Source: Allomeiothermus silvanus DSM 9946
GTDB lineage: Bacteria; Deinococcota; Deinococci; Deinococcales; Thermaceae
NCBI RefSeq assembly: GCF_000092125.1
Contig: NC_014212.1
Span: 2,252,001-2,316,000, forward strand
Reading direction: 5' to 3'
Length of the DNA: 64,000 nucleotides
In this document: piece by piece, positions 45,148 through 55,775 of the stretch
How the letters are laid out: each line of letters starts with the position of its first letter
Position numbering within the stretch: position 1 is the stretch's first letter
Notes under the pieces: model-generated
Seen by the model: only the letters and a program-made list of their open reading frames with translations
Told to the model about the DNA's origin: nothing
The model's database searches: none
Translations under genes and position numbers: made by a program

Positions 45148-47259
45148 ATGCGCTGTCCTGACTGCGGTCACCATTCCTACGATGCCGGAAACTGCGGGTG
45201 CGGCAGCAACTACGGGTTCGCCACCCCGCTTCGCGGCGAAAGAAGCATCTCGCGAAGCAACGGCGAGCACGATCTGGTTCACGAGCGCCGCTGGGTAACC
45301 GTAGTCTTTTTTGATCTCTCCCGCTTTAGCGAGTTCGCGCTCGAGAATCCCCTCGAGACCACCTGGAAAGCCGTACAGCGCTCGCTCTCGGAGGCCGCAA
45401 CCCAGGTCCGCCGCCACGGTGGACACGTCGATAAGTACTTAGGCGATGGGCTCCTGGCGGTATTCGGCGCCCCCCGCAGCCGCGAAAACGATGCCGGGGC
45501 TGCCCTGGAAGCAGCACTCGCCATGGTAACCGGGAGCCCCCTCCCGGCCCGCGCCGGGGTCGCCAGCGGGCTGGTGTTGCGGGCCCCCCTGGGAGATGGG
45601 CAAGCGGGGGAATCCACGGTATTGGGACCAGCCGTGAACTTGGCCCAGCGGCTCTCCCAGGCTGCGCCGCCCGGGGAAGTCTGGGCTGACGCGGTTACCC
45701 TGCGGCTGGCCGCGCACTGCCGCCATCATCCCCTCGAGCCCCAGGTCTTCAAAGGCCAGGGCGGCCCCCTGCGCCCCCACCGCTACCTGGGCATGGTTGA
45801 CGGAGTCCCACCCCGCTGCGCGGCGAAAGAAGCGGCTGCGCAAGCAGGGGAACGCGTACATGATCTGATAGGGCGCGAGGCCGAAATTCTCCGGCTGCAT
45901 GAGGCCCTCGAGGCTGCCCGGCGCGGCTTAGGCCAACACTTAGCCCTAGTAGGCCCCTTGGGTAGCGGTAAAACTCATCTGGCCCGGCATTTTCTGGGCC
46001 AACTCCCCGCCGGGGTGCGGGGCGTTCTAGCTCCCCGATTCAGCAAGGAAGGCTCGCTACGGCATAGCCTCCACCTGGCCCTGCGCAACCTGATCGAGGG
46101 GGACGTGGGGGAGTGGCTGGCGCGAACTCCCTTAGCTCCTTCCCTCAAGCAGGCCCTGGCCTACAGTGTAGGCTTGCTGCCCCAAGCTCCTGCTCCTAAA
46201 CCCGAGCTGGACCAACTGACGGTAGAAGGCTGGTTATGGCTCTTGGAGTGGCTCTCCGAATCCCAGCCGCTGGTGATTCTACTGGAGGACCTCCACGCCG
46301 CTGACCCTTTCCTGGTCGAACTGCTCCGCCATCGTCCGCGCGGACGAGTCCTGCTCCTGAGCACTTCCCGGCGCAACATATGGGAAGAAGGGAGCGTCGA
46401 GGTGCTGGAAGTGGCACCCCTAGACGAGGCTAGCGCCCTGGCCTGTGCGCGCAGATTGCGCCCCGACCTGGGTGAGGCAGCCCAGCAGATCCTGGCTCTC
46501 AAGAGCCGTGGCCTGCCCTTGATGCTCCAGGCCCTCTCGCGTAGCCAGGGAAACCAAGACCCCTTGGCGGACTTGGCTGCTTGGGGAAGCTGGGCCTTCC
46601 AGTCGCGGCTGGACAGCTTGCCCCGCTCCGCCCGAACCGCCCTGCTGTGTATAGCTGTGCTGGGCGAGGGAGCCGAAGCGGCGTTGGTGCGCCACTTGCT
46701 GGGTAGCGAGGCTCACCTCAGCCGTTTGCTGAACGAGGGCTTCCTAAATACATGTTTGCCCACCGGGCAAAGCAGCGAGTGCCAAGGGGAGCGGCTCGTG
46801 TTTGCCGTTCCCTACTTGCGCGAGACCGCCCTGACCCTGGTGAGTCCCGAGCAAGCTAAACGGTGGTGGATCCAGGCCGCCGGGTGGTGCCAGGGTACAG
46901 GCCATGTCGAACAGGCTGCCCTTTATTTGAGCATGGCCGGGGAGCAGACCGCCGCCTTCCGGTTGTGGCGGCTAGTAGCCCAAGAACGCTGGTTCCAAGG
47001 CCGCAGAGCTGAGGCCCTGGAGGCCTACAATGAAGCCTTGCTCATCGCCCCCAGTCCGGCCCTGAACCGCAGCCTCCGCCAAGAAGTGGCCCGCCGCTTG
47101 TTAGAAGTGGGGCAGGCCCTGCAAGCCCTGGGTTGGCTGGAAGCCCTCGAGGACGAGGCCAGTGAGGCGCTCAGGGCCCAAGCCCGCCTACAAATCCAAG
47201 CCCAAAAAGTCACCCAGTACGACATTCTGGGCGATATCCTACGACCTGGGACGAACTGA
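45148..47259 (+). CDS. Class III adenylate/guanylate cyclase-AAA ATPase-TPR protein
   Basis: 703 aa. Order of parts: an N-terminal zinc ribbon (MRCPDCGHHSYDAGNCGCGS), a class III cyclase domain (WVTVVFFDLSRFSEFA with the first metal Asp; HVDKYLGDGLLAVFGAP with the second), an AAA/STAND-type ATPase with P-loop GPLGSGKTHLARHF and Walker B-like LVILLEDLHAADPF, and C-terminal TPR helices. Such proteins make cyclic nucleotides under control of the ATPase/TPR sensor. Two short stretches (about residues 25-40 and 220-235) match an intergenic repeat of this window and appear to be in-frame insertions. Substrate and target are unknown. Confidence 0.9.
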   Translation: MRCPDCGHHSYDAGNCGCGSNYGFATPLRGERSISRSNGEHDLVHERRWVTVVFFDLSRFSEFALENPLETTWKAVQRSLSEAATQVRRHGGHVDKYLGDGLLAVFGAPRSRENDAGAALEAALAMVTGSPLPARAGVASGLVLRAPLGDGQAGESTVLGPAVNLAQRLSQAAPPGEVWADAVTLRLAAHCRHHPLEPQVFKGQGGPLRPHRYLGMVDGVPPRCAAKEAAAQAGERVHDLIGREAEILRLHEALEAARRGLGQHLALVGPLGSGKTHLARHFLGQLPAGVRGVLAPRFSKEGSLRHSLHLALRNLIEGDVGEWLARTPLAPSLKQALAYSVGLLPQAPAPKPELDQLTVEGWLWLLEWLSESQPLVILLEDLHAADPFLVELLRHRPRGRVLLLSTSRRNIWEEGSVEVLEVAPLDEASALACARRLRPDLGEAAQQILALKSRGLPLMLQALSRSQGNQDPLADLAAWGSWAFQSRLDSLPRSARTALLCIAVLGEGAEAALVRHLLGSEAHLSRLLNEGFLNTCLPTGQSSECQGERLVFAVPYLRETALTLVSPEQAKRWWIQAAGWCQGTGHVEQAALYLSMAGEQTAAFRLWRLVAQERWFQGRRAEALEAYNEALLIAPSPALNRSLRQEVARRLLEVGQALQALGWLEALEDEASEALRAQARLQIQAQKVTQYDILGDILRPGTN
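45221..45267 (+). repeat. Short GC-rich repeat inside the cyclase gene, copy 1
   Basis: CACCCCGCTTCGCGGCGAAA followed by GAAGCATCTCGC. It adds TPLRGERSISRSNGE between the zinc ribbon and the cyclase domain, in frame. Confidence 0.65.
45807..45850 (+). repeat. Short GC-rich repeat inside the cyclase gene, copy 2
   Basis: CACCCCGCTGCGCGGCGAAA followed by GAAGCGGCTGCGC. It encodes VPPRCAAKEAAAQAGER in the linker between the cyclase and ATPase domains, in a different frame from copy 1. Confidence 0.65.
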
Positions 47260-47619
47260 GAGCGGCCGCAAAACGTGTTTGCCCTACCCCTAGCTCCGCA
47301 CCCCACCCCGCTGCGCGGCGAAAGAAGCATCTCGCTCCGCTCGGCGAAACAACGCCGCGGCGACTGCTTCGCGCAGCAAACACATAATCAAAGAAGCGCC
47401 TGGGGCAAAGCAACCCTCACCTTTCCGTGCTCGGCGTTAGGTGAGATGCCCGGCCTTTCTAACCCACCAGCCCGGGAGCTTAGAGTATCCTGATGCGGTA
47501 GACCCCCTCGGGTCTTTCAGGAGTGGTTTGGTGTCTTTTGGCACCTCTCCTGGTCCCACCCCAACCGAGCTTTAGGACTTGGCTGGGGCCTTTGGTTTCG
47601 CAGGGTGGTGGTTTCTACT
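47260..47619. other. Gap between cyclase and dnaG genes, with a repeat and a hairpin
   Basis: No gene seen. 47301-47340 is a third copy of the short GC-rich repeat (CACCCCGCTGCGCGGCGAAA and GAAGCATCTCGC), followed by related GGCGAAAC and CGCCGCGG pieces. At 47518-47552 CAGGAG...CTCCTG encloses GGTG...CACC, an extended hairpin that could end the upstream transcript or lie in the dnaG leader. A dnaG promoter is not obvious. Confidence 0.5.
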
Positions 47620-49383
47620 ATGGACTCGAGGAGCAGCCAAGCTGTTGAACTCATCCGCTCGCGGATGCCCATCCGCGAATTGGTGGGACGCTACGTGGCG
47701 CTCAAACCAGCGGGCAAAGGGCGCTGGAAGGGATTGTGCCCCTTCCACCAGGAGAAGACCCCCTCCTTCCACGTAGATGAGAGCAAGGGATTGTGCTACT
47801 GCTTTGGCTGCAAAGCAGGTGGAGACATCTTCGGGTTTTTGCAGAAGATCGAGGGTATAGACTTTCGCGAAGCGCTCGAGCGGCTGGCCCAAGAGACGGG
47901 GGTGGAACTCCCCGAATCCAGGTCCCAAGGCAAAAAGCGGGAGCTATACGAGGTCTTGAACCTAGCCCAAGAATACTTCAGCACCCACCTCCAGGCCGAG
48001 GCTCTGGCCTACTTGAAGGGGCGTGGTCTAAGCGATGCATCGGTGCAGAAGTTTGGGCTAGGTTATGCCCCGCAAAGCTGGGACGGGTTGATCAAGTTCC
48101 TAAGCAGCAAGGGTGTGACTCCCGAAGAGGGGCTGGCCGCCGGGGTGCTCGCCGAGCGGGACGGACGCTACTTCGACCGCTTCCGCCACCGCATCACCTT
48201 CCCCATACAAGACGCACTAGGCCGCACCGTAGCCTTCACCGCGCGGGCCCTGAGCAAAGATGACCAACCCAAATACCTGAACTCGCCGGAAACCCCCATT
48301 TTCAAGAAAACCCTGTTGCTCTACGGCTTCCCCCAGGCCCGGCAATCCCTGCGTGAACGGGGCCGGGCCATCGTGGTAGAAGGGCTCTTCGACGTGATCG
48401 CCCTGCACCAGATGGGCTTTACCGAGGCGGTAGCGGTGCTGGGTTCAGGGCTAGCCGCCGATCAGGGGATGCTCCTCAAACGGTACGATGTGCGCGAGAT
48501 CTATCTCTCCTTCGACGCCGACGAGGCTGGGCGCAAGGCCACCTTGCAGAGCCTCGAGTTGGAGATCGCCCGCAGCTTTCTGGTGTACGCGGTGGCGTTA
48601 GAGGGGGGCAAGGACCCCGGTGACTTGCTCTTGCTCCCAGATGGGCCTGAGCGTTACCAACGGGCGCTCGAGGCGGCGCTCCCCGAGGTGGAGTTCCGCT
48701 TCCAAGCAGCAGCCCAGGGGATCAACCTGGAGTCGGTGGAGGGGAAGCGGCGGGTGCTCGAGGCCCTGTTGCCTCGCCTGCTTTCCAACGACCCACTGGA
48801 TGGGGTAGCAGAAGCGCTTAAACGGGTGGTGCAGGACCGGCTAGGGCTCGAGCGCCGGGCTTTAGAGGACTACCTTAGGAGCCGCAAGGCCCTGCCCAGC
48901 CGCCGCGAACTCCCACCCAACCCCGGCACCGCTTTCGGCCTAGCCCGCCCTGATCTCACCGAAAAGCGCCTGCTGCGCGAGCTAGACGTGATTGCCTTGC
49001 TCTACTCAGCTCCCGATGAGGAGTTTGCGCAGTGGGCCCAGTACGTGGAAGATCACACCTGGCCACCCGAGGGGAGCCTGCTGGCCGAGTTCATGCAGGT
49101 AGCAAAGTCGGGGGTGGGGAAAGCCCGGGTGATCCGCCACTTCCAGGAACGGGGCGAGGGGGACCGGCTCTTTGATGCCCTGATGAAACGACCCGACGAG
49201 ATCCCCAGTGATCTCGAGAACCAACTCAACCTCAGCATGGCGCGGCTACGCGAGGTCTACTACGAGATCCGGCTGGACAGGCTCAAACAAGATCTCAAAG
49301 CCGGGCCCAGCGTGGAAACTTTGCGCGAGATCCAGGAAATCCAACGGGCCATCGAGGCCGAGCGACGGGTGTATAAGCGATAA
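47620..49383 (+). CDS. dnaG: DNA primase
   Basis: 587 aa from ATG 47620; the frame allows five more codons. It makes RNA primers at the replication fork. The CHC2 zinc domain is complete ([18 protein letters not shown], then [11 protein letters not shown]). The TOPRIM core has [24 protein letters not shown] and KDPGDL, which supply the metal-binding acidic residues. The C-terminal helical part (about 440-587) is the helicase-binding region. In many bacteria dnaG lies beside rpoD or rpsU; neither is seen here. Confidence 0.97.
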   Translation: MDSRSSQAVELIRSRMPIRELVGRYVALKPAGKGRWKGLCPFHQEKTPSFHVDESKGLCYCFGCKAGGDIFGFLQKIEGIDFREALERLAQETGVELPESRSQGKKRELYEVLNLAQEYFSTHLQAEALAYLKGRGLSDASVQKFGLGYAPQSWDGLIKFLSSKGVTPEEGLAAGVLAERDGRYFDRFRHRITFPIQDALGRTVAFTARALSKDDQPKYLNSPETPIFKKTLLLYGFPQARQSLRERGRAIVVEGLFDVIALHQMGFTEAVAVLGSGLAADQGMLLKRYDVREIYLSFDADEAGRKATLQSLELEIARSFLVYAVALEGGKDPGDLLLLPDGPERYQRALEAALPEVEFRFQAAAQGINLESVEGKRRVLEALLPRLLSNDPLDGVAEALKRVVQDRLGLERRALEDYLRSRKALPSRRELPPNPGTAFGLARPDLTEKRLLRELDVIALLYSAPDEEFAQWAQYVEDHTWPPEGSLLAEFMQVAKSGVGKARVIRHFQERGEGDRLFDALMKRPDEIPSDLENQLNLSMARLREVYYEIRLDRLKQDLKAGPSVETLREIQEIQRAIEAERRVYKR

Positions 49384-49424
49384 TCCGCTCGTTGACCATC
49401 CCCGTATCTTCCAGAGCGTCTGAT

Positions 49425-49620
49425 AAGGGCCCCCGCCCGCGGCGTATTTCCGCGGCGATGGCCGGGTAGCGAGTCCAGTCAAGGCAGTCGCAATAAATGC
49501 GCTTTTGCTCGCACTGAGCGAAACGCTACCCCACCCCACCCCTCCCTGCGGTCGGCGAAACAAACATCTCCCTGCGGTCCGAAACAAACCTCTCGGGTGG
49601 GGTTTATATCAGGCCCCAAG
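49425..49620 (+). repeat. Dispersed repeat element, copy B
   Basis: It begins GGGCCCCCGCCCGCGG, holds the shared core GTAGCGAGTCCAGTCAAGG and GCGCTTTTGCT, then two GCGGTC-GGAAACAAAC-like units, and ends CTCGGGTGGGG with AGGCCCC just beyond. Ends are opposed inverted sequences. It fills the dnaG to rrf2 convergent gap, and no gene is evident. Confidence 0.7.
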
Positions 49621-49668
49621 GCCCTGGAGATACCGTCGAGCTAAGTGCCTCCCTCTTCCCCACCCACC

Positions 49669-50193
49669 TCAGCTCTGCTGGGGAGATACATAGCGCTGTG
49701 CGGAGGCCCCGGCCAGCCCCTTGAGGAGTTCGCCCGGAGGTAACAGGTGCTCTAAGCACTCGTCGTAAATTACTCCCTGACGGAAGTCTTCGGCCAGGTC
49801 GGCCACGCTAACCCGGCTCAAGGCCTCGAGCACCGCGTCCCGCACCTTGATCCAGATCTGGTTGCGGGCATGGCAGCGACCCTCCTCGCCACAGGCCTTG
49901 GGCCATTTTAGGCTCACGCACGAGAGCGGGGCGATAGGCCCATCCACTGCCCGGATCACGTCGCGCAGGTTGATCTCCTGGGGAGGCCGGGGCAGGGCAT
50001 AACCACCCCCGGCTCCTTTCTTGGAGGCCACCAATCCCTGCCCCACCAATGCCGCCAGAATGCGCACCAAATAGGTACGGCGCACCCCGGTGGCCCGGCT
50101 CAACTCCTCGCTCCCCACGTAACGTCCGGGAGGTTGCGTGCCCAAGTAGCCCAGCGCCTTGAAAGCGTAGATATCTGTAGCGGAAAGCCGCAT
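49669..50193 (-). CDS. Rrf2-family transcriptional regulator (possible Fe-S sensor)
   Basis: 174 aa. The N-terminal winged helix matches Rrf2 proteins ([17 protein letters not shown], then [20 protein letters not shown] and [12 protein letters not shown]). Three cysteines follow in [16 protein letters not shown] (about residues 92-107), the spacing used by IscR/NsrR-type members to hold a [2Fe-2S] or similar cluster. TAAACT then ACACTT precede ATG 50193, a leaderless arrangement. It is divergent from a sulfurtransferase gene, which it probably controls together with itself through the palindrome at 50208-50220. Confidence 0.9.
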   Translation of the reverse strand: MRLSATDIYAFKALGYLGTQPPGRYVGSEELSRATGVRRTYLVRILAALVGQGLVASKKGAGGGYALPRPPQEINLRDVIRAVDGPIAPLSCVSLKWPKACGEEGRCHARNQIWIKVRDAVLEALSRVSVADLAEDFRQGVIYDECLEHLLPPGELLKGLAGASAQRYVSPQQS

Positions 50194-50207
50194 AAGTGTA
50201 GTTTACA

Positions 50208-50220
50208 AGATTTATAATCT
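50208..50220. promoter_or_regulatory. Palindrome at the rrf2/sulfurtransferase divergent promoter
   Basis: AGATT-TAT-AATCT is a perfect 5-3-5 palindrome. It contains TATAAT (50213-50218), a likely -10 for the sulfurtransferase transcript, and lies just upstream of the rrf2 -10, so a bound repressor would shut both directions. It is a candidate Rrf2 operator. Confidence 0.5.
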
Positions 50221-50330
50221 GTGCTAGCGTAACCGGCAACAAGGCTGCTTTATGCTGGCCTTGAAGCCCGCGAAGCGGTTTGAGCCTTAGGCGTATGGTC
50301 GCTTTCAGTCAGGCACACAAGGAGGAGAGT

Positions 50331-51188
50331 ATGAGCTACGCCCACCCCGAAGTCTTGGTCAGCACCGATTGGGTGCTAGAACACCTCAACGACCCCAACA
50401 TTCGCGTGCTCGAGGTCAATGAGGATATCCTGCTCTACGACACCGGCCATATCCCCGGCGCACAGAAGATCGACTGGCAGGCTGACCTCTGGGATCCGGT
50501 GATCCGCGAGTTCATCCAGCCCGAGGAACTGGCCCAGCTTTTCGAGCGCCTGGGGATCTCCAACGACACCACCATCGTTTTGTATGGCGATAAGAACAAC
50601 TGGTGGGCCGCTTATGCCTTCTGGTTCTTCAGCTACAACGGCCACCAGCACCTCAAGCTGATGAACGGCGGGCGCATCAAGTGGATCCAAGAAGGCAAGC
50701 CCCTCACCACCGAAAAACCCACCTACCCCAAAGGCTCTTACACTCCGGGAAAACGCGACCCGTCCTTGCGGGCCTTCCGCGATGAGGTCCTGCAACACCT
50801 GGAGAAGGTGAAAGCGGGAAAGGGGGCCTTGGTAGATGTACGTAGCCCGGCGGAGTTCACCGGTGAGAAGACCCACATGCCTGAGTATCCCCAAGAGGGA
50901 GTGTTGCGCGGTGGGCACATCCCCGGGGCCAAGAGCATCCCCTGGGCCAGCACCGTCAACCCGGACGGTACCTTCAAGCCAGTCGAGGAGTTGCGGGCCC
51001 TTTATGAGCCCAAGGGTGTGACCCCCGACAAGGAGGTCATCGCCTACTGCCGCATCGCCGAGCGCAGCAGCCACTCCTGGTTCGTCCTCAAATACCTGCT
51101 CGGCTATCCCAACGTCAAGAACTACGACGGATCCTGGACCGAGTGGGGCAACTCGGTAGGCGTGCCCATCGCCAAAGGTCCAGAGTAA
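50331..51188 (+). CDS. sseA: Thiosulfate/3-mercaptopyruvate sulfurtransferase (two-domain rhodanese)
   Basis: 285 aa from ATG 50331; AAGGAGG is five bases upstream. Two rhodanese domains: the N-terminal, inactive one ([20 protein letters not shown]) and the C-terminal one with the active-site Cys in [15 protein letters not shown] (Cys at about residue 240). It transfers sulfane sulfur from thiosulfate to cyanide or thiols. The loop CRIAERS fits thiosulfate-type rather than mercaptopyruvate-type enzymes. It is divergent from the Rrf2 regulator and faces a single-domain rhodanese gene eight bases beyond its end. Confidence 0.92.
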   Translation: MSYAHPEVLVSTDWVLEHLNDPNIRVLEVNEDILLYDTGHIPGAQKIDWQADLWDPVIREFIQPEELAQLFERLGISNDTTIVLYGDKNNWWAAYAFWFFSYNGHQHLKLMNGGRIKWIQEGKPLTTEKPTYPKGSYTPGKRDPSLRAFRDEVLQHLEKVKAGKGALVDVRSPAEFTGEKTHMPEYPQEGVLRGGHIPGAKSIPWASTVNPDGTFKPVEELRALYEPKGVTPDKEVIAYCRIAERSSHSWFVLKYLLGYPNVKNYDGSWTEWGNSVGVPIAKGPE

Positions 51189-51195
51189 GCTTTAT

Positions 51196-51480
51196 TCACC
51201 GCTTCAGGGCGTTCAGACCACCCGCCAGGTTATACACCTCGGCATAGCCGTCGGCCTCGAGGTAGAGCCCGGCCAGTTCGCTCTGGATACCCCGCTCGCA
51301 CACCAGCAGGATGGGCCGGTCCTTGGGAAGTTGATGCTTCTTCTGCTGGATATCGGCGGTAGGTATGTTGAGGGCTCCCTCGAGGCTGCCCTGGCGAAAA
51401 AGGACCGGCGAACGTACATCCACAACAAGGGGACGGCGCTCCAGGAACGCTGGGAGACTGGCCGCATCTACCGACTTCAT
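51196..51480 (-). CDS. Single-domain rhodanese-like sulfur carrier
   Basis: 94 aa, one rhodanese domain: LVVDVRSPVLFRQGSLEGALNIP and active-site loop LLVCERGIQSELAG (Cys at about residue 60), then NLAGGLNALK. The loop and size fit GlpE/PspE-type sulfur carriers. It is convergent with the two-domain sulfurtransferase, so the pair may form a sulfur-transfer set with the Rrf2 gene. Confidence 0.92.
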   Translation of the reverse strand: MKSVDAASLPAFLERRPLVVDVRSPVLFRQGSLEGALNIPTADIQQKKHQLPKDRPILLVCERGIQSELAGLYLEADGYAEVYNLAGGLNALKR

Positions 51481-51609
51481 AGCCCCTAGGATACGGCAGA
51501 AAGCTGCTGTCCCACATAACCCGCATCTTCTGTATATTCACCTTTCTTGCATACTCATGCAAATCCGGCTAGCGCAATTCCCCTCTGCGTGATAGGCTTT
51601 CGAGTTGGA

Positions 51610-54600
51610 ATGCCTGCGCGACGCGACCTCAAAAAAATCCTGATCATCGGCTCCGGCCCCATCACCATCGGCCAGGCTGCCGAGTTCGACTACTCGGGGA
51701 CCCAGGCGGTCAAGGCGCTGCGCTCTGCTGGGTACGAGGTGGTGTTGGTGAACTCCAACCCCGCCACCATCATGACCGACCCCGAGTTGGCCGAGGCCAC
51801 CTACCTCGAGCCCCTTACCCCCGAGTACCTGGAGAAGATCATCGCCAAAGAACGCCCCGACGCCATTTTGCCCACCCTGGGCGGGCAGACCGCCCTCAAC
51901 CTCTCCATGACCTTGCACGAGACCGGCGTGCTGGAGAAATACAACGTCCAGCTCATCGGAGCCAACGCAGCAGCGATCAAAAAGGGCGAGGACCGGGAAG
52001 AGTTCCAGCGGGCCATGCAAAAGATCGGGCTCGAGGTACCGCGCGGCAAGATGGTCTCGAGCCTCGAGGAGGGTCTGACGTTCGCCCGCAGCATCGGCTA
52101 CCCGATGGTGGTACGGCCCAGCTTTACCCTAGGGGGAACCGGAGGGGGAATCGCAGGCGACGAAAAGGAGTTCATCGAGATCCTGACCCGGGGGCTCTCG
52201 CTTTCCCCCACCCATACCGCGCTCGTCGAGGAGAGCATCCTGGGCTGGAAGGAGTTCGAGCTCGAGGTAATGCGCGACCGGGGCGACACCGTGGTGATCA
52301 TCACCAGTATCGAGAACGTAGACCCCATGGGCGTTCACACCGGCGACTCCATCACCGTGGCCCCCGCCCAGACCCTCACCGACGTGGAGTACCAGCGGAT
52401 GCGCGACGCAGCCCAGGCCATTATCCGCGAGATCGGGGTGGACACCGGGGGTTCCAACATCCAGTTCGCCGTAGATCCTAAAACCGGGCGCCAAGTGGTG
52501 ATCGAGATGAACCCGCGGGTTTCCCGCTCCTCGGCGCTGGCCTCCAAGGCCACCGGTTTCCCCATCGCCAAAATCGCCGCCTTGCTAGCGGTGGGCTACC
52601 GCCTGGACGAACTCCCCAACGACATCACCCAGAAGACCCCGGCCTCTTTCGAGCCGACCATTGACTATGTGGTGGTGAAGATCCCCCGCTTCGCTTTTGA
52701 AAAATTCAACACCCTCCCCAACACGCACCCCGGCGGCTTTAGCGACCGGCTGGGTACCCAGATGAAGAGCGTGGGTGAGGTGATGGCCATCGGGCGGACC
52801 TTCAAGGAGGCCTTCGGGAAAGCCCTGCGCAGCCTCGAGGCCGACGTGCGAAGCGCCCTGGAAGCCTTGCCCACCGAGGAACTCAAAGCTCGGCTTTATC
52901 CCAGCCCACAGCGCATCTACGCGGTGCTCGAGCTGCTGCGGCGAGGGGTGAGCGTGGAGGAGTTATACCAGATCACCAAGATCGAGCCGTGGTTTTTGGT
53001 GCAGATGCAGGAGGTGGTTCTCACCGAAAAAGCCCTGGAGAAAGGCGATTGGCAGCTAACGGATGGCGAAGACTGGCGCTACGTGAAGGGAATGGGCATC
53101 TCCGACAGCCGAATCGCTACCCTGAAGCGCTCTGCAGAACTCACCGTGCGCAAAGCCCGCATCGTTGCCGGATGCCGTCCGGTGTACAAAACCGTGGACA
53201 CCTGCGCCGCCGAGTTCGAGGCCTACACGCCTTACCACTACTCCACCTATGAACTCGAGGACGAGGTGCGCCCCACCGACAAGCCCAAGGTGGTCATCCT
53301 GGGTTCGGGTCCAATCCGTATCGGGCAGGGGGTGGAGTTCGACTACGCCACTGTACATGCGGTGTGGGCCTTGCGCGAAGCGGGGTACGAAACCATCATG
53401 GTCAACTCCAACCCCGAGACCGTCTCGACCGACTACGACACCGCCGACCGGCTCTACTTCGAACCCCTCACGCTCGAGGACGTGTTAAACCTCGTAGAGC
53501 ACGAAAAGCCCATTGGGGTGATCGCCACCTTGGGCGGGCAGACCCCCTTGAAGCTCGCCAAGCCGCTGGCCCAAGCTGGCGTGACCCTGCTCGGCACGAG
53601 CTGGGAGGCCATCCATCGGGCTGAGGAGCGCTCGGAGTTCAATCGGCTGTGCCAGGAACTCGCCATCCCCCAACCCCTGGGGCGGGTGGCCCAGAGCCCC
53701 GAGGAGGCCCAGAGGCTGGCCGAGGGGATCGGCTATCCGCTGATGGTGCGGCCCAGCTACGTACTGGGCGGGCGGGCCATGCAGGTGGTGCGGGACGCGG
53801 CGGAGCTGAGAAAGTACCTGGCCGAGATCTACGCCGAGCTTTCCGAGAAGCCCTCGATCCTTCTCGACCAGTACTTGGAAAATGCCCTCGAGCTGGACGT
53901 GGACGCCATCTGCGACGGCGAACGGGTGGTGGTCGCAGGCATCATGGAGCATGTCGAGCGGGCTGGGGTGCATTCCGGAGATTCGGCCACTATCCTCCCT
54001 CCCATCTCGCTCACGCCGGAGCAGCTCGAGACCGTCAAGGCCTACACCCGCAAGCTGGCCCTGGCAGTGGGGGTGCGGGGACTTCTCAACGTGCAGTACG
54101 CCGTCAAGGACGGGACCGTATACATCCTCGAGGCCAACCCCCGCGCTTCTCGCACCGTGCCTTTCGTCTCCAAGGCCATCGGCCACCCGCTCGCCAAGTA
54201 CGCCGCGCTAATCGCCGTGGGCCGCACGCTCGAGGAGATCGGCTTCACCCAGGACCCTACTCCGAATTTTTACTCGGTGAAAGAGGTGCTCATCCCCTGG
54301 CTCAAGTTCCCCGGGGTGATCCCCCAATTAGGGCCGGAGATGCGCTCCACCGGCGAAAGCATGGGCATTGACAGCGACCCCTACCTGGCCTACTACCGCG
54401 CCCAGATCGGGGTGAACCAAAAGCTCCCCCTCTTTGGCAAGGTGCGCATCATCGGGAACACCGACCTTCAGGCTGAGTGGCAGGAGGCCGGGTTTGAAGT
54501 CTCCGGGGGGGATTACGATGTGCTGATTGCCCTCGAGCCCCACCCCGAACTGCGCCGGGCTGTCGAGAGCGGAAAGCCTTTTATCACCACTCTGGAAGGA

Positions 54601-54702
54601 GCCCGCTGGAGCCTCGAGGCCATCCGCCGCGCCCGGAACGCCGAACTGGGGGTAAACTCCCTGCAAGAGTGGCATCAAACCGAACCCGCCGTGAAATCCT
54701 AG
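51610..54702 (+). CDS. carB: Carbamoyl phosphate synthase large subunit
   Basis: 1030 aa from ATG 51610; the 21 codons before it look non-coding. It makes carbamoyl phosphate for pyrimidines and arginine, using ammonia from the CarA subunit. Two homologous ATP-grasp halves each open with a nucleotide motif: [20 protein letters not shown] and [20 protein letters not shown], and each carries a metal-binding EANP/EMNPR segment ([40 protein letters not shown]). The C-terminal allosteric domain is shorter than in E. coli. carA is not in the window. Confidence 0.97.
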   Translation: MPARRDLKKILIIGSGPITIGQAAEFDYSGTQAVKALRSAGYEVVLVNSNPATIMTDPELAEATYLEPLTPEYLEKIIAKERPDAILPTLGGQTALNLSMTLHETGVLEKYNVQLIGANAAAIKKGEDREEFQRAMQKIGLEVPRGKMVSSLEEGLTFARSIGYPMVVRPSFTLGGTGGGIAGDEKEFIEILTRGLSLSPTHTALVEESILGWKEFELEVMRDRGDTVVIITSIENVDPMGVHTGDSITVAPAQTLTDVEYQRMRDAAQAIIREIGVDTGGSNIQFAVDPKTGRQVVIEMNPRVSRSSALASKATGFPIAKIAALLAVGYRLDELPNDITQKTPASFEPTIDYVVVKIPRFAFEKFNTLPNTHPGGFSDRLGTQMKSVGEVMAIGRTFKEAFGKALRSLEADVRSALEALPTEELKARLYPSPQRIYAVLELLRRGVSVEELYQITKIEPWFLVQMQEVVLTEKALEKGDWQLTDGEDWRYVKGMGISDSRIATLKRSAELTVRKARIVAGCRPVYKTVDTCAAEFEAYTPYHYSTYELEDEVRPTDKPKVVILGSGPIRIGQGVEFDYATVHAVWALREAGYETIMVNSNPETVSTDYDTADRLYFEPLTLEDVLNLVEHEKPIGVIATLGGQTPLKLAKPLAQAGVTLLGTSWEAIHRAEERSEFNRLCQELAIPQPLGRVAQSPEEAQRLAEGIGYPLMVRPSYVLGGRAMQVVRDAAELRKYLAEIYAELSEKPSILLDQYLENALELDVDAICDGERVVVAGIMEHVERAGVHSGDSATILPPISLTPEQLETVKAYTRKLALAVGVRGLLNVQYAVKDGTVYILEANPRASRTVPFVSKAIGHPLAKYAALIAVGRTLEEIGFTQDPTPNFYSVKEVLIPWLKFPGVIPQLGPEMRSTGESMGIDSDPYLAYYRAQIGVNQKLPLFGKVRIIGNTDLQAEWQEAGFEVSGGDYDVLIALEPHPELRRAVESGKPFITTLEGARWSLEAIRRARNAELGVNSLQEWHQTEPAVKS

Positions 54703-54820
54703 CTCGCGGTTCAAAATCTCGTCCTCGAGCGGCCCCTCGAGGAATTGTGGCCCAGCACCTCCAGACCATCCGGTAACCGCTACACTAGGCTCAATCCTTC
54801 GCCTCGTTCAGGAGGTGCCT

Positions 54821-55612
54821 ATGCGGTGGTTTTGGGCTTTGCTGATCCTGAGTGGAACCGGGCTGGCGCAGCCCTACCTACACTACGCCGCCCCGGTGGG
54901 AACCTCGATGGTCTATAGCACCTTTTACGGGGCCCGGGCGGTTCCTATTGAGTATTTCTGGCCCTCCAGCCTGCCCCAGCCCCCCCGGCGCTACAACCTC
55001 GATATATGGCCGGAGGGGTATGTCCAGGAGTGGCGGCGGGTGGTGGCCCCCGGGGTGGAGGAGGTTACCCGCTGGGAACCTCTAGGCTACTGTCTCATCA
55101 CCAGCATCTTCCTCAGCCGCTACATGGCCGCCGAGCGCTCGAGCGATGTCCCTATGGTCTATGAGGCGTCGTCTCAAGGCAAGGGTGGGGAGGTCAGCCC
55201 GGGCTGCCTAGCTCCACCTAGCCCCCGCTCCTCGAGCGAGATCCTGCCAGCTTATCAGGTACCGCTCGAGGTGGGTCAGCGCCTCCAGGTGGAGGTGGCA
55301 GCCCCCTGGCCGGTGGGGGCCAAAGGCCAGCTCAACCTCATCTACTTAGGCCAACAGGAGGGGGTACATCGCTTTAGCATCCGCCTCCAGGTGCCCGCCC
55401 AGCGGGTCGGCGAGTTGTGGGTGGGAACTTTGGCCTATCAGGGCGAGGCCCTTTACCTCCTGGATGGCCGTCTGCTCAGCGAGAAGCTCTATGCCAAGGG
55501 GGTGGTATTCCGTTTGGGAGCTACTAGCGGGGCCTTCCGGGTCTACTTAAGCCGGGAAGTGAATGGGCAGGAGGAGCCCTCCGACGCGCCACCCCTAGTA
55601 ATCCGACCCTGA
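54821..55612 (+). CDS. Secreted protein of unknown function
   Basis: 263 aa from ATG 54821, with AGGAGGT just upstream. A signal peptide (RWFWALLILSGTGLAQ) is followed by a Tyr- and Trp-rich, beta-strand-dominated protein (PIEYFWPSSLPQPPRRY, VAPGVEEVTRWEPLG). Two cysteines are in the middle (GYCLIT, PGCLAP). No catalytic or known motif is visible. It lies 112 nt after carB on the same strand. Confidence 0.75.
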   Translation: MRWFWALLILSGTGLAQPYLHYAAPVGTSMVYSTFYGARAVPIEYFWPSSLPQPPRRYNLDIWPEGYVQEWRRVVAPGVEEVTRWEPLGYCLITSIFLSRYMAAERSSDVPMVYEASSQGKGGEVSPGCLAPPSPRSSSEILPAYQVPLEVGQRLQVEVAAPWPVGAKGQLNLIYLGQQEGVHRFSIRLQVPAQRVGELWVGTLAYQGEALYLLDGRLLSEKLYAKGVVFRLGATSGAFRVYLSREVNGQEEPSDAPPLVIRP

Positions 55613-55654
55613 TGTTGGGCAAACCCCTCGAGCCCTAGCGGTATCGTTCCTAGG

Positions 55655-55775
55655 GGTTCAGTAGCGTTCCGCTCAGTGCGAGCAAAAGCGCATTCATTGC
55701 GGCTACCTTGACTGGACTCGCTACCCGGCTATCGCCGCAAACATACGCCGCGGGTGGGGGCCCCAAAGAGCAGAA
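55655..55775 (-). repeat. Dispersed repeat element, copy C (inverted)
   Basis: Read on the minus strand it starts GGGGCCCCCACCCGCGGCGT and holds GTAGCGAGTCCAGTCAAGG and GCGCTTTTGCT. It ends near ACGCTACTGAACCCC. Its outer flank AGAACACATC at 55770-55779 resembles the flank of copy A (GAGCACATC at 44470-44478). Confidence 0.7.
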
